From Thelonectria olida (lineage: Eukaryota > Ascomycota > Sordariomycetes > Hypocreales > Nectriaceae): DNA of 64,000 bases. Numbering within the stretch: the first letter of the stretch is position 1; every line of letters begins with the position of its first letter. The DNA lies in NCBI GenBank assembly GCA_020736575.1, contig JAGPYM010000005.1, positions 806,001 through 870,000 of the forward strand. Reading direction: 5' to 3'. Below are positions 24,188-33,240 of the stretch, piece after piece. The position numbers were made by a program, and so were the translations under genes. Under the pieces are notes generated by a model. It was given only the letters and a program-made list of their open reading frames with translations. It did no database searches and had not been told where the DNA came from.

Positions 24188-27100
24188 ATGACATCCGACA
24201 TCGTCACAACATCCTACCTGCTGGGCAACCTTCACTGTCCATCCTGCGTCGCCCTTATCCGCTCTCACCTGCACGACGCCTACCGTGACCATGTGCTTTG
24301 GGTCTCACCAAACCTCGTCACATCCGTCGTCACTGTCGAGCACCGCGACGACCCTGCCGCTTCAGTGAGGAGCATCGAGGCCGCCCTCAGGGATGTCGGC
24401 TTCGACGTGTGCGGCATTCACACCTCGGCCGTCGTCGCCAACGACATGGAGCGCGGCGGCAGTTCTCTCGAGATTGGCGAGAGTAGTCGCGCCGCCATGA
24501 CCCAATCCAGCGCCTCTATCAACTCGTGGTTCCGCTTTTGGCGACGCACACAACCCATTTCGGCCCTGGAATCCGCCAGAGCTGCCCATCTCGAGAATTG
24601 CGACGTTTGTCGATCAGAAGCACCACAAAAGAGCAGTACTCCTGATCACAAAGACGAAAAGATCGACCTTCTTCAAGCCCAATCCATCAGCACCGAGTCC
24701 CTCGACGCTACTCGCTTGCCCCATCCTCTCCAACGAGTCGTTACCGCGTCCGAATCCCCAGCATGGCGACTAACAGTCTCGATCGGAGGTATGACTTGTG
24801 CTGTCTGCTCTAACACCATCACCGAGGAACTCCAGAAGAACGACTGGATCTCCAACGTCGTTGTGAACCTAGTCGGCAACAGCGCCACCATCGACTACTC
24901 AGACGAGAGCCGAGCCCAAGACATTGTTGACGCCATTGAGGACATTGGATACGACGCCGCCATCGACAAGGTCACCAACTTGAATGAACAAAACAAATCT
25001 CGTCCCGGGGACGGACGTGACGTCGAAATCAAGATAGACGGCATCTTCTGCTCTCGCTGCCCTGAGCGAATCAGCACCACCTTGAAAAGCCTCGGCCTGA
25101 ACCGACTCGACATTCTTCAAGAGCCCTCCCCTCAGAACCCCATCCTCAGGCTACACTACACGCCAGAGGCACCTCAATTCACCATCCGACACATCCTGAA
25201 AGCCATCGAGGCTGCAGATGCATCCCTCCATGCGTTCATCCACCATCCACCCTCACTCGAGGAACGTTCCAAGGCCATCCACGAAAAGCATCAACGGTCC
25301 TTGCTCAGACGCGAAATCCTTACCATCGTCATCACCATACCTACCTTCATTCTCGGCATTGTCTACATGAGCCTGGTGCCCAAATCAAACCCGGGGAGGA
25401 TGTACCTCATGAAGCCGTGGGCTTCAGGGCTCAGCCGTCTGGACATTGCTCTGTTCATCCTCGCCACACCTGTATACCTTTTCGCTGCCGATGTCTTCCA
25501 CGTCCGGGCAATCAAGGAGATCCGTACCATGTGGCGCTCAGGTAGTCGCGTTCCCATGATGCAGAGGTTCTGCAGATTCGGCAGCATGAACATGTTGATC
25601 TCGTTGGGAACGAGCATCGCCTACATCTCATCAGTCGCGCAGATGATTGCCGCCGCCACGTCGAACAGAAACCACCACAGCTCTGGGGCCGAGATGTACT
25701 TTGACTCGGTCGTCTTCTTGACGCTCTTCCTGCTTGCAGGCAGGCTGATCGAGAGCTACAGCAAATCCAAGACCGGCGACGCCGTAGAAGAGCTCGGAAA
25801 GTTGCGCCCAATTACAGCTCTCCTCCTCGAAAAGGATAAGACTGGTGCTCAGGTGACGACGACTATACCTATTGATCAGTTAGATTCCGGAGACATGATT
25901 CGAGTCCCCCACGGAGCATCTCCGGCCGCAGACGGCGTTGTTGCTACAGGGGAAGCTACATTCGACGAATCGAGCCTCACTGGCGAGTCCCGACCCATCA
26001 AGAAGGGAGAAGGCGACCAGGTCTTTGCCGGTACTGTCAACAAGGGGTCAGCCATTACTGTACGCGTGACAGGCACGTCGGGAAGATCCATGCTCGACCA
26101 AATCGTCGAGGTCGTTCGAGAAGGCCAAACCAAGCGAGCCCCCATTGAGCAGATTGCCGATCTCCTGACGACCTACTTTGTGCCCATTATCACCCTCATA
26201 GCCATTATTACTTGGCTTGTGTGGATGGCTCTCGGCTTCTCCAGGGTCATCCCAGACCATGAAGGGGACACGTCAGGCGGCTGGGTCCCCTTTGCTCTGC
26301 AGTTTGCCATTGCCGTCTTTGTCGTGGCCTGTCCCTGCGGTCTTGGTCTTGCTGCTCCCACCGCAATCTTTGTGGGCGGAGGCATTGCCGCTAAGCACGG
26401 CATCCTCGCCAAGGGAGGCGGCGAGGCGTTTGAAAAGGCCAGCAAGATCGACTGCGTTGTGTTTGACAAGACCGGCACTCTCACCGAGGGCGGAGAACCC
26501 CAGATCACGGACGCTGTGCTCTTCCCAGATGAGGAGTCGATCAGTGAGAACAGGCGCCAAACCCTCATGTCCGTTCTCAAGACCGTTGAAGAGAGCAGCA
26601 GCCATCCTATTGCCAAAGCCATTGTTGGCTTTTGCGGAGCCGACACTCGAGCCGCTGATATCGAGGGACTGGAAGAGATTCCTGGCAAGGGCATGAAGGC
26701 AACTTACACGGACAAGGCAGACCAGACCCAGAGTTTTGACATGCTCGTTGGCAATGAAGTCTTGATGCGTGATGCCTCGGTCCCCTTGTCACCCCGCGTG
26801 TCCTCTCTCCTCCAAACCTGGAAATCACAAGCCAAGTCCATCGCCCTGGTGGCCACGAAACCTGCCACCGAAGATTCCTGGACGTTCGCTGCGGCACTCT
26901 CCATCTCCGACCCCATCCGTAGCGAAGCAAGCGCCGTCATCAAAGCCCTCGCGGCCCGCGGAACGCAAGTCTGGATGCTCTCGGGCGACAACGTCACGAC
27001 AGCCCGCGCCGTCGCCCAACGCGTAGGCATCCCCGTCGACAACGTGCTCGCCGAAGTCCTCCCTTCGGAAAAGGCGGCCCAGATCTCGTCGCTCCAGGCC

Positions 27101-27556
27101 TCTCTCCACGCACACAACTCGACGTCACGCCGCGCCATGGTGGCCATGGTGGGCGACGGCATCAACGACGCGCCGGCACTCGCAACGGCCGACGTGGGCA
27201 TCGCCATCGGGTCCGGCAGCGACGTCGCGATCAGCAGCGCAGCCTTTGTCCTCGCGACGTCGCGGCTGGCGGCCGTGGTGACGCTGCTGGATCTCAGCCG
27301 GGCCGTGTTCCGCCGCATCCGCGTCAACTTTGCGTGGGCGGTGGTGTACAACGTGCTCGCGGTGCCGGTGGCGGCCGGCTGCCTGTGGGCGATCACGACG
27401 AGCGGCGGGAAGCACGTGCGGCTGGATCCGGTGTGGGCGGCGTTGGCGATGGCCTTGTCGAGTATCAGCGTGGTGTTGAGCAGCTTGAGTCTGCGGACGA
27501 GGGTGCCTGGGGTGGGGTTTAGGCACACCAAGGTTGAAGTTGATGAGAGTGAATAG
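24188..27556 (+). CDS. copper-transporting P1B-type ATPase
   Basis: A single exon of 1122 residues. Three N-terminal heavy-metal-associated domains are seen: a divergent one with CPSC near residue 17, a canonical GMTCAVCSN near 200, and a third with GIFCSRC near 287. A linker carries HLENCDVC. Then come the transmembrane region with the ion-binding CPC motif (VACPCGLGLAAPTA, near 715), the TGES actuator motif (SSLTGESRPIKKG), the phosphorylation site DKTGTLTEGG (Asp near 760), the SSHPIAKAI nucleotide-binding loop, and the hinge VGDGINDAPALATADVGIA near 988. All catalytic motifs are intact. It moves copper across a membrane at the cost of ATP. The N-terminal layout recalls fungal copper-efflux (Crp1/CrpA-like) pumps, but a Ccc2-type secretory-pathway role cannot be excluded. 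The start is the first ATG after a CT-rich leader, in the context TCATCATGAC. Confidence 0.95.
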   Translation: MTSDIVTTSYLLGNLHCPSCVALIRSHLHDAYRDHVLWVSPNLVTSVVTVEHRDDPAASVRSIEAALRDVGFDVCGIHTSAVVANDMERGGSSLEIGESSRAAMTQSSASINSWFRFWRRTQPISALESARAAHLENCDVCRSEAPQKSSTPDHKDEKIDLLQAQSISTESLDATRLPHPLQRVVTASESPAWRLTVSIGGMTCAVCSNTITEELQKNDWISNVVVNLVGNSATIDYSDESRAQDIVDAIEDIGYDAAIDKVTNLNEQNKSRPGDGRDVEIKIDGIFCSRCPERISTTLKSLGLNRLDILQEPSPQNPILRLHYTPEAPQFTIRHILKAIEAADASLHAFIHHPPSLEERSKAIHEKHQRSLLRREILTIVITIPTFILGIVYMSLVPKSNPGRMYLMKPWASGLSRLDIALFILATPVYLFAADVFHVRAIKEIRTMWRSGSRVPMMQRFCRFGSMNMLISLGTSIAYISSVAQMIAAATSNRNHHSSGAEMYFDSVVFLTLFLLAGRLIESYSKSKTGDAVEELGKLRPITALLLEKDKTGAQVTTTIPIDQLDSGDMIRVPHGASPAADGVVATGEATFDESSLTGESRPIKKGEGDQVFAGTVNKGSAITVRVTGTSGRSMLDQIVEVVREGQTKRAPIEQIADLLTTYFVPIITLIAIITWLVWMALGFSRVIPDHEGDTSGGWVPFALQFAIAVFVVACPCGLGLAAPTAIFVGGGIAAKHGILAKGGGEAFEKASKIDCVVFDKTGTLTEGGEPQITDAVLFPDEESISENRRQTLMSVLKTVEESSSHPIAKAIVGFCGADTRAADIEGLEEIPGKGMKATYTDKADQTQSFDMLVGNEVLMRDASVPLSPRVSSLLQTWKSQAKSIALVATKPATEDSWTFAAALSISDPIRSEASAVIKALAARGTQVWMLSGDNVTTARAVAQRVGIPVDNVLAEVLPSEKAAQISSLQASLHAHNSTSRRAMVAMVGDGINDAPALATADVGIAIGSGSDVAISSAAFVLATSRLAAVVTLLDLSRAVFRRIRVNFAWAVVYNVLAVPVAAGCLWAITTSGGKHVRLDPVWAALAMALSSISVVLSSLSLRTRVPGVGFRHTKVEVDESE

Positions 27557-30107
27557 GTCGAGGATTTGGCCGTGGTATAGTAGGGGGGGATATGTAATTA
27601 GGCGGATGAGTTGTCAGATTGTGTTGGGAAGCTACTGCATCACTTTCTTGGGGTTTGCAACGGACGCTTGTTACAGCTTACGAAATTACGTCTGCATTGG
27701 GCTCCATTGTAATCTTTTGGCCAACATATTCGTATTGTATCGTTACCTATCGTATCGTACCTATCGTATATGTATTTATTTCGTCTACACGAAAACTAAT
27801 TACCCATCTACACGCACACCTTCTCATCATCATCGTCGTCGTCATCATCCTCCAAACGTGTCCTCAGCTTAAAATAAGCAAAAGTGTCCTTCCGTCTTCT
27901 CCGCAGACTCAGCCCCCCGTCATTCGGGCTCGTGCCTTCGGTCTTCGGGTCCGAAGATTACTATCGAGAGACGACTTGGTGCCGACCAACACGGCCCCCA
28001 AACCCAACGAACGCCATAATCTTATACCAAATGCCCTTTTTTTGTTTACTTCTAATGTGCTCTTGAATCCTTCCAACTCCATAGACTAATCTTCCCCCCA
28101 AAATCTTACACGCTTTGTATCCAACAAAGGTCGCTCAAAATAAAACCGGAGACAAGAAGAAAAGGCAAACATGTTAATTTCCAAGAAAAGAAACACAGTT
28201 ACTCCATGTTAGACCCCAATACGACCCGATAACGCACATAACCTCTGTAACGCCAAAGGGCAGATCTGTTATGCACCTCACCCATCCTCCGACGTGCAAT
28301 GTAGCAACTTCACCCCCTCGTCCCCTAATAACACGCCGCACGTATTGATTCACTTCACCTCCCGTTCCGCATTCCTCTCCACATGCCTCTCTCTCCCGTA
28401 CCTCCGACTTAATTAAACTACACCAGCACGCAACGCCACGCAAACGTACGCAACGCGTAATTAACTGCTCCAGCCCATAATATAACGTACGCAACTGCGC
28501 TGCGTATCCCGCAAACCCCGCCCCAAGCCACAGCCCGGCACTCTGCTCTCCCAGGCTCCCAAGGGTCCAGGGGTCCCCCCGGCAAGTCAACACATTAAAC
28601 GAAAACCCTCGCTGCCGCTCGCTCCCGGATGGCGACCGAGCCGTGCGCGAAGGAACGAGAAAAGCAAAACCTGGATCAAACCCCAAGGGCCCGAAATCTG
28701 CAGACCAGAAGGAACACGTAGGATCTGAAGGAAGTAAAGAAAGGGTTCGAAGGCGTCTATTTCCGTCTCGCATGTTGCACACAACGTGCGATGCCAATGG
28801 TAGCAACAGATGACTATTCTTCCTACCGATATGCCTTTTTCGCCTTGAACATTCAAGCCAATGCGTTCCATCCAATCCGCAGTTTCGCCTTGTTGCGCCA
28901 TCGATCCGTCGGCGCCTCGTGATACCGATTTCAAGTAATCACGAATACGCCTCGCCCGTTCGCAGTGTTAGTAACTAGTCGCTACCCCTGGCAAACTAAT
29001 CATCTGTCAACCGTCCAACGTTATCCGATGATTCCATTTCCGTTGGGTCGCACATATTACGCAGTAATCATCTAGTTGGCTATGTAATCTCCACTGTCTT
29101 GACTCTTCTCTCTGCTCCGCCTTCGCAGATTCGTGCACTGCCCAAAACGGGCAACTGACAATGCCTAACAACCAACGAATGCATCTCCCAACCGCCGTGT
29201 AATATGCAACCTGCAAAAGGAGCAAGAAAAAAACAACACCACAACTGCATGAGGCTTAGAGGAAGCACATCAAATGAGAGTCCGAGGCTGACTACACATG
29301 CATCAGGCGTTGACCAAGGCAAGCGGCCAAGCGCCCAACACTTTCATTCACCTGCTGCATTTGATCAACCCAACTGAAAGAGAGGGTGTCGGGATGAGAC
29401 AGGCATACACGATGCGCCATGACAGGCTAACAACATTAGGCATTCGTAAACCGTCCGTACGTGGTAACTAAACTTCACATGGGAGGCACGGTTGCGCTCT
29501 TTTTTTAGAGTCACGCTTTCAAAGCGCCAGGTATTATTGATTGAATCTCACAAATCTCAGAGCTATCGCCTGTTTCGTAGTAGAGAAAAATAATGCGGAT
29601 GACATTTGCTTCTTTTTCTACAAATTGCTCCGCTTTCATGTCCGTATCCCTGAAACGTGGCAGTGACCATGCCATCATGCTATGCATCCGCGCTGCACCA
29701 ACCTTGAACCCGGTTGTCGTGATCCCGATTCCTGTAATGCTCCCTTCCATTCCGATTCACCTGAATCCCTTCCCGCCAAACAAAAAAAGACAATCCTAGT
29801 AGATGATCCAACCAAGCGCCGGTTTCCCTTTGGTATCGGAAAACAACCATACCGAGTACAGACAAATAGGAAAAATGAAACCCGTAAAAACACACGAGTG
29901 TGGTAGTGACATAAAAAAATCAGGAGATTATCCGGCCCCCGGTTTGTGGTGTATCTGGGTTTCTATAATGAGAAAAAAAGAGCTGCCAACGCCATGCCGA
30001 CTTCTTTTTCGAAGAGATGCGAGAATTCGATGCCAACATTGGTCCGTAAACGCCAAATAGGGTATTGTATGCATTGACTGTGTTCGAGCATTGAAGATCC
30101 GGTTCGT
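27557..30107. other. 3' flanks of two convergent genes, no gene recognised (2.6 kb)
   Basis: The copper ATPase ends on the left and the cyclin gene ends on the right, so both 3' UTRs lie here. Short simple sequences occur: TATCGTA-type repeats at about 27732-27772 and CAT/CGT trinucleotides at about 27825-27850. ORFs of up to 233 codons (minus strand, 28.2-28.9 kb) show no domain and are not called. Confidence 0.6.
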
Positions 30108-31265
30108 CTATCGCACAGCGACGGAGCCACCGAGGAGACGTCCCCACATACCGCGCTTCGTCGAGCGCTGTTTCTTAGCATGGGCCTCATGTGTGTGCTG
30201 GTATTGCTGGTGGTACTCGTCGGCGGTGATTTCGTAGGGGAGCATGCTGCCGGTGGCAGTGCGAGCTTTGGGGTAGTCGACATCGGGAACGATCTGAACA
30301 GGCGACTCGTAAAGGCTGCCCTGCTGCTGGGCGACACCGGCATCATAGACGTAAGAGCCCTCAGTTTCAGACTCGAGAGGGGTGGTGACCTGGGAGTAGG
30401 CCCGGCTTGAGGCGACGGAAGAGGCGTAAGAGCTCGCAGAGCTGCTGTATGAGAGGCCGGGAGGAGTGATGGGGTTGCTGAGGGTTCGAGTGTGCGAGTG
30501 GGTGTAAGCGTGAGTGTGCTCGGGGGTGGCCTGGCGAGAGCGGGAGTGGCCTCGAGAAGAGGGAGGAGTGGGATATCGGGTGGCGTAGAGCTCGTCCCGG
30601 CGACGCTTCTCCTCGCGGTGTCGCATCTTCTTGGCGTGGCGCTCAGCGATCTTGTGACGAAGGGGCTCGAGGAAGTCGTCAAGCTCGCGGTAGAGGTCCT
30701 CCTCGGTGATGCGAAGGTCCCACTCAAGCAAGAAGAGGAGCTGCTTCTCCATCAAGTTCACCTCGGTACGGCTGAAGCCAAAGTTGTACATATCAGTGTT
30801 GATGTTGGAGTAGTTGGCCCAGTGCTTGTTCTTGGGCGAGCTGTCGTTGAGGTACTTGGCAGCGAGGATGAGAGAGGCGAGGAAGATGCGGTGGGTGGTA
30901 CATCGCAGGCCGCGTGCCATGGGCTGAAGCTTCGACTTGAGGCGGCCGAGGTAGACGAGAGTCGACATCAAAGTGGGTACCTGGACGTTGGAAGAAACGA
31001 CGAGCTGAGTAATGAACTCTTCGAGGGTGGGAAGGCCGCCATCTTCGGAGCGAACGGTTCGTGGCTCGGGACTCCTCGGGGGAGTGGGGGGAAGATTCCG
31101 AGCGTCGACGGGAGCGGGAGGCATAAGGTTTGAGTCGCAGGCGATAACGTTCTGGGCAGCATCGGCAAGGTAGCTGATCATGTCGCGGCCCACGGGCTGG
31201 TAGACGAATTGCTCAAGGGCGACCTTGTTGAGCTCTTCGATGGTGAGGAATCTTGAGTAATCCAT
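30108..31265 (-). CDS. cyclin, Pcl1/Pcl2 (Pho85 cyclin) type
   Basis: A single exon of 385 residues starting MDYSRFLTIEELNKVALEQFVYQPVGRDMISYLADAA. The cyclin box (about residues 80-205) contains LEEFITQLVVSSNVQVPTLMSTLVYLGRLK, the CTTHRIFLASLILAAKYLNDSSPKNKHWANYS core and FSRTEVNLMEKQLLFLLEWDLRIT, all characteristic of the Pcl1,2 group, which partners the Pho85-type CDK at G1 and in polarity control. The C-terminal half is low complexity (Ser, Thr, Pro, His/Gln), as expected of an unstable regulatory tail; PEST-like behaviour is inferred. The upstream region carries two CGCGAAA motifs and an upstream ORF that overlaps the start. The choice of Pcl over other cyclins rests on the cyclin-box sequence. 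Confidence 0.9.
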   Translation of the reverse strand: MDYSRFLTIEELNKVALEQFVYQPVGRDMISYLADAAQNVIACDSNLMPPAPVDARNLPPTPPRSPEPRTVRSEDGGLPTLEEFITQLVVSSNVQVPTLMSTLVYLGRLKSKLQPMARGLRCTTHRIFLASLILAAKYLNDSSPKNKHWANYSNINTDMYNFGFSRTEVNLMEKQLLFLLEWDLRITEEDLYRELDDFLEPLRHKIAERHAKKMRHREEKRRRDELYATRYPTPPSSRGHSRSRQATPEHTHAYTHSHTRTLSNPITPPGLSYSSSASSYASSVASSRAYSQVTTPLESETEGSYVYDAGVAQQQGSLYESPVQIVPDVDYPKARTATGSMLPYEITADEYHQQYQHTHEAHAKKQRSTKRGMWGRLLGGSVAVR

Positions 31266-31492
31266 TGTGACTGTGGATGAATGTGTTTCTGTAGAAAATC
31301 GGTGTAAGTGGGGTGTGGCGGAAGACGGTGGTGGTGTTGAGTAAATGGGATCAACCCGTTCGTGTAAGTCGGAGAGATGGAAGAGGGAGGATCACCAACG
31401 CTTCTCTTGAAGAGAAGTGAATGATGGAAGGGTAAAGTGGAGGAGGGAAAGGCTTGGTTATGAAGCCAAGAGCTGTGATCTGGTGATGGCAA
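31178..31492 (-). promoter_or_regulatory. possible upstream ORF overlapping the Pcl cyclin start
   Basis: A 104-codon ORF in another frame begins 227 bases upstream of the cyclin ATG and ends 88 bases inside the cyclin coding region. If the mRNA includes 31492, ribosomes starting there would pass the cyclin AUG and lower its translation. The ORF's own protein has no recognised domain. The transcript start is unknown. Confidence 0.3.
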
Positions 31493-32098
31493 GAGGGAGG
31501 GTGTGACGGGGGCGCGAGGCTTGATATATCAGACACAAGACACACAACAAACGGAATCTGCGGGTGTCACTCCTCATGTGCCTCGTTTAGGACAAGCACC
31601 AGTTGACCCGGCCGGTTGGGGCCTTCGTCAGTGGGTGACGTTTGGAGGGGGGGACGAGGCTGAGTGCGGTGCAGGTTGGCGTGCAGGGGCGTGTGTGGCG
31701 GGGAGGGGGTGGGGGGTGAAGGGGACTAGGGGTGGATACAACAGGGGAAGGAAGGGACTCACAGATTTCCAGGTGGACAGGGGAAGGAGAGGCCGTAGAG
31801 AGGGGCGCTGTTTTAGCGGGGATGATGCAAAAAGCGGGTCGAGTCAAAGCCGACAGAGGAGTCACTCTGGGAGGTTCCTAGAGCGGGCTTGGAAGTGGCG
31901 TTTGGCGATTCAGGTCGACTAGCAAGCAGACCAGATGCGGGGGAGCGATGAGCGAGGATGAGTCTCGCTTTGCTTTGCCTTTGCGGTGGCTGAGGTACTG
32001 TACGCGGCAGAGATGTTGCGTTGCAGCTGCGCGTTGCCTGTGCTTGGTTGCGTTTCTCGGCGAAGCGGTTTCGGTTTCGGCTGAAGGTGAAGAAGCGG

Positions 32099-32105
32099 TT
32101 TCGCG
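32099..32105 (-). promoter_or_regulatory. SCB-like element CGCGAAA
   Basis: On the cyclin's coding strand the sequence is CGCGAAA, fitting the CRCGAAA consensus bound by SBF-type Swi4/Swi6 factors, about 830 bases upstream of the ATG. In yeast PCL1 and PCL2 are SBF targets. Occupancy is inferred only. Confidence 0.35.
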
Positions 32106-32948
32106 AGCGTCCGGAGTACCGAAGATGTAAAGGAACGAGGAGCGACCGAGGCGGAGGATGTCCCGTTTGAAGAAGGGGGCTTGCTGCTGATTGCTTTTCC
32201 GTTTTACGGGAACAGGTACAACCAAGATCAAGAGAGCAAAACAAGAGTGAAGATATCAGAGTTTCGCTTGTGTCCGTGTCGGTTGTTTGCTTGCCGGGTC
32301 CGGAACAAGCTTGCACGGGAAGAGGAGTCCGGAAACGAGTCAAGTGGTCGAGACCTTGGATTCAGTCGCTCACGGCTTGATTAATTGATTAATCGATGTT
32401 AATCAAGACAATTAAGCTTCAAGTCAGTTCTGGGGCCGATGAGGTTCGGGAGATTTGACTTTTCGTTGTTGGCGTAAGAAGCTTGGGACCAGGAACTAGA
32501 GCTGGTATATGAACGGTGGTACCGACAATTATCACAGCTGGAATTGAGGCGTCGAGGTGAGAAGCGATGGCTTCAAGATGAGTGACGAAGGCGATGTGAT
32601 GAGTTCTTCCAGTGTACCGGAGATGTCCAAAGAGTTGTTTTATAGACAGTTTGATCAAGACCAGCTTGGAAGGGATTGTTTGATGAACGGAGCCAGGCAA
32701 ATCAATAGACAATGCTGTGGCAGGGAAGGATGAAGGATTGGAATTGAATAATGGTTCAGAAAGGGAGAGGCTGTCGTCCAAGGAGAGGCTTGCTCTTCCT
32801 TTTCGGTGCAATGGGCGAGAGGGGGCACGAGAGAGGGGAGGAGGTGACCGGCACCAACACACAGTTGCTGAAGACGAAGTCTTGGGGGAGGGAATCCAAT
32901 CGCTAGGAGTGGCGGGAGAGTGGTGAATACCGATCCGTTTCAAAGGGG

Positions 32949-32955
32949 TTTCGCG
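32949..32955 (-). promoter_or_regulatory. second SCB-like element CGCGAAA
   Basis: The same CGCGAAA word in the same orientation, about 1.7 kb upstream of the cyclin ATG. Distance makes it weaker than the first copy, but two copies in one orientation are notable. Confidence 0.25.
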
Positions 32956-33240
32956 TCTTGTGTTGGAGTTTTACCTGCCAGAGGTATGCGGACGGCGGAT
33001 GATGTGGAGACGTGGAATTCCAAAGAAATAGTCGAACAATAAAACAATATTAAGTGTAAGTAAAATGAAAAAGGAGGAACAGATGTTGAGAGGAGGAAGG
33101 AAGAGATGGTTCGAGATTGGCGAAAGGGTAGAGTGATGGGGGCAAGGGATTATTATTATTGTAGGACGATTGCTGGTGTGGTGTTCTTGGAGTTGTTTGG
33201 CGCCCTTGAGTGTCAGTGCCTTATTGCAGGTGATATCTAC

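Larger units (their letters stand above)
31266..33240. other. promoter and leader region of the Pcl cyclin gene
   Basis: No separate gene recognised. It holds an overlapping upstream ORF for the cyclin (31178-31492, minus strand), two CGCGAAA elements and a TTGATTAA...TTAATCAA dyad at 32377-32406. The rest is GA-rich on the plus strand, so CT-rich on the cyclin's coding strand. Confidence 0.5.

Noticed and set aside
28174..28875. 233-codon minus-strand ORF
   Set aside because: No domain; it sits between two convergent genes where only 3' UTRs are expected.
30492..31133. 213-codon plus-strand ORF opposite the Pcl cyclin
   Set aside because: Antisense shadow of a clear cyclin gene; no domain and the same bias explanation.
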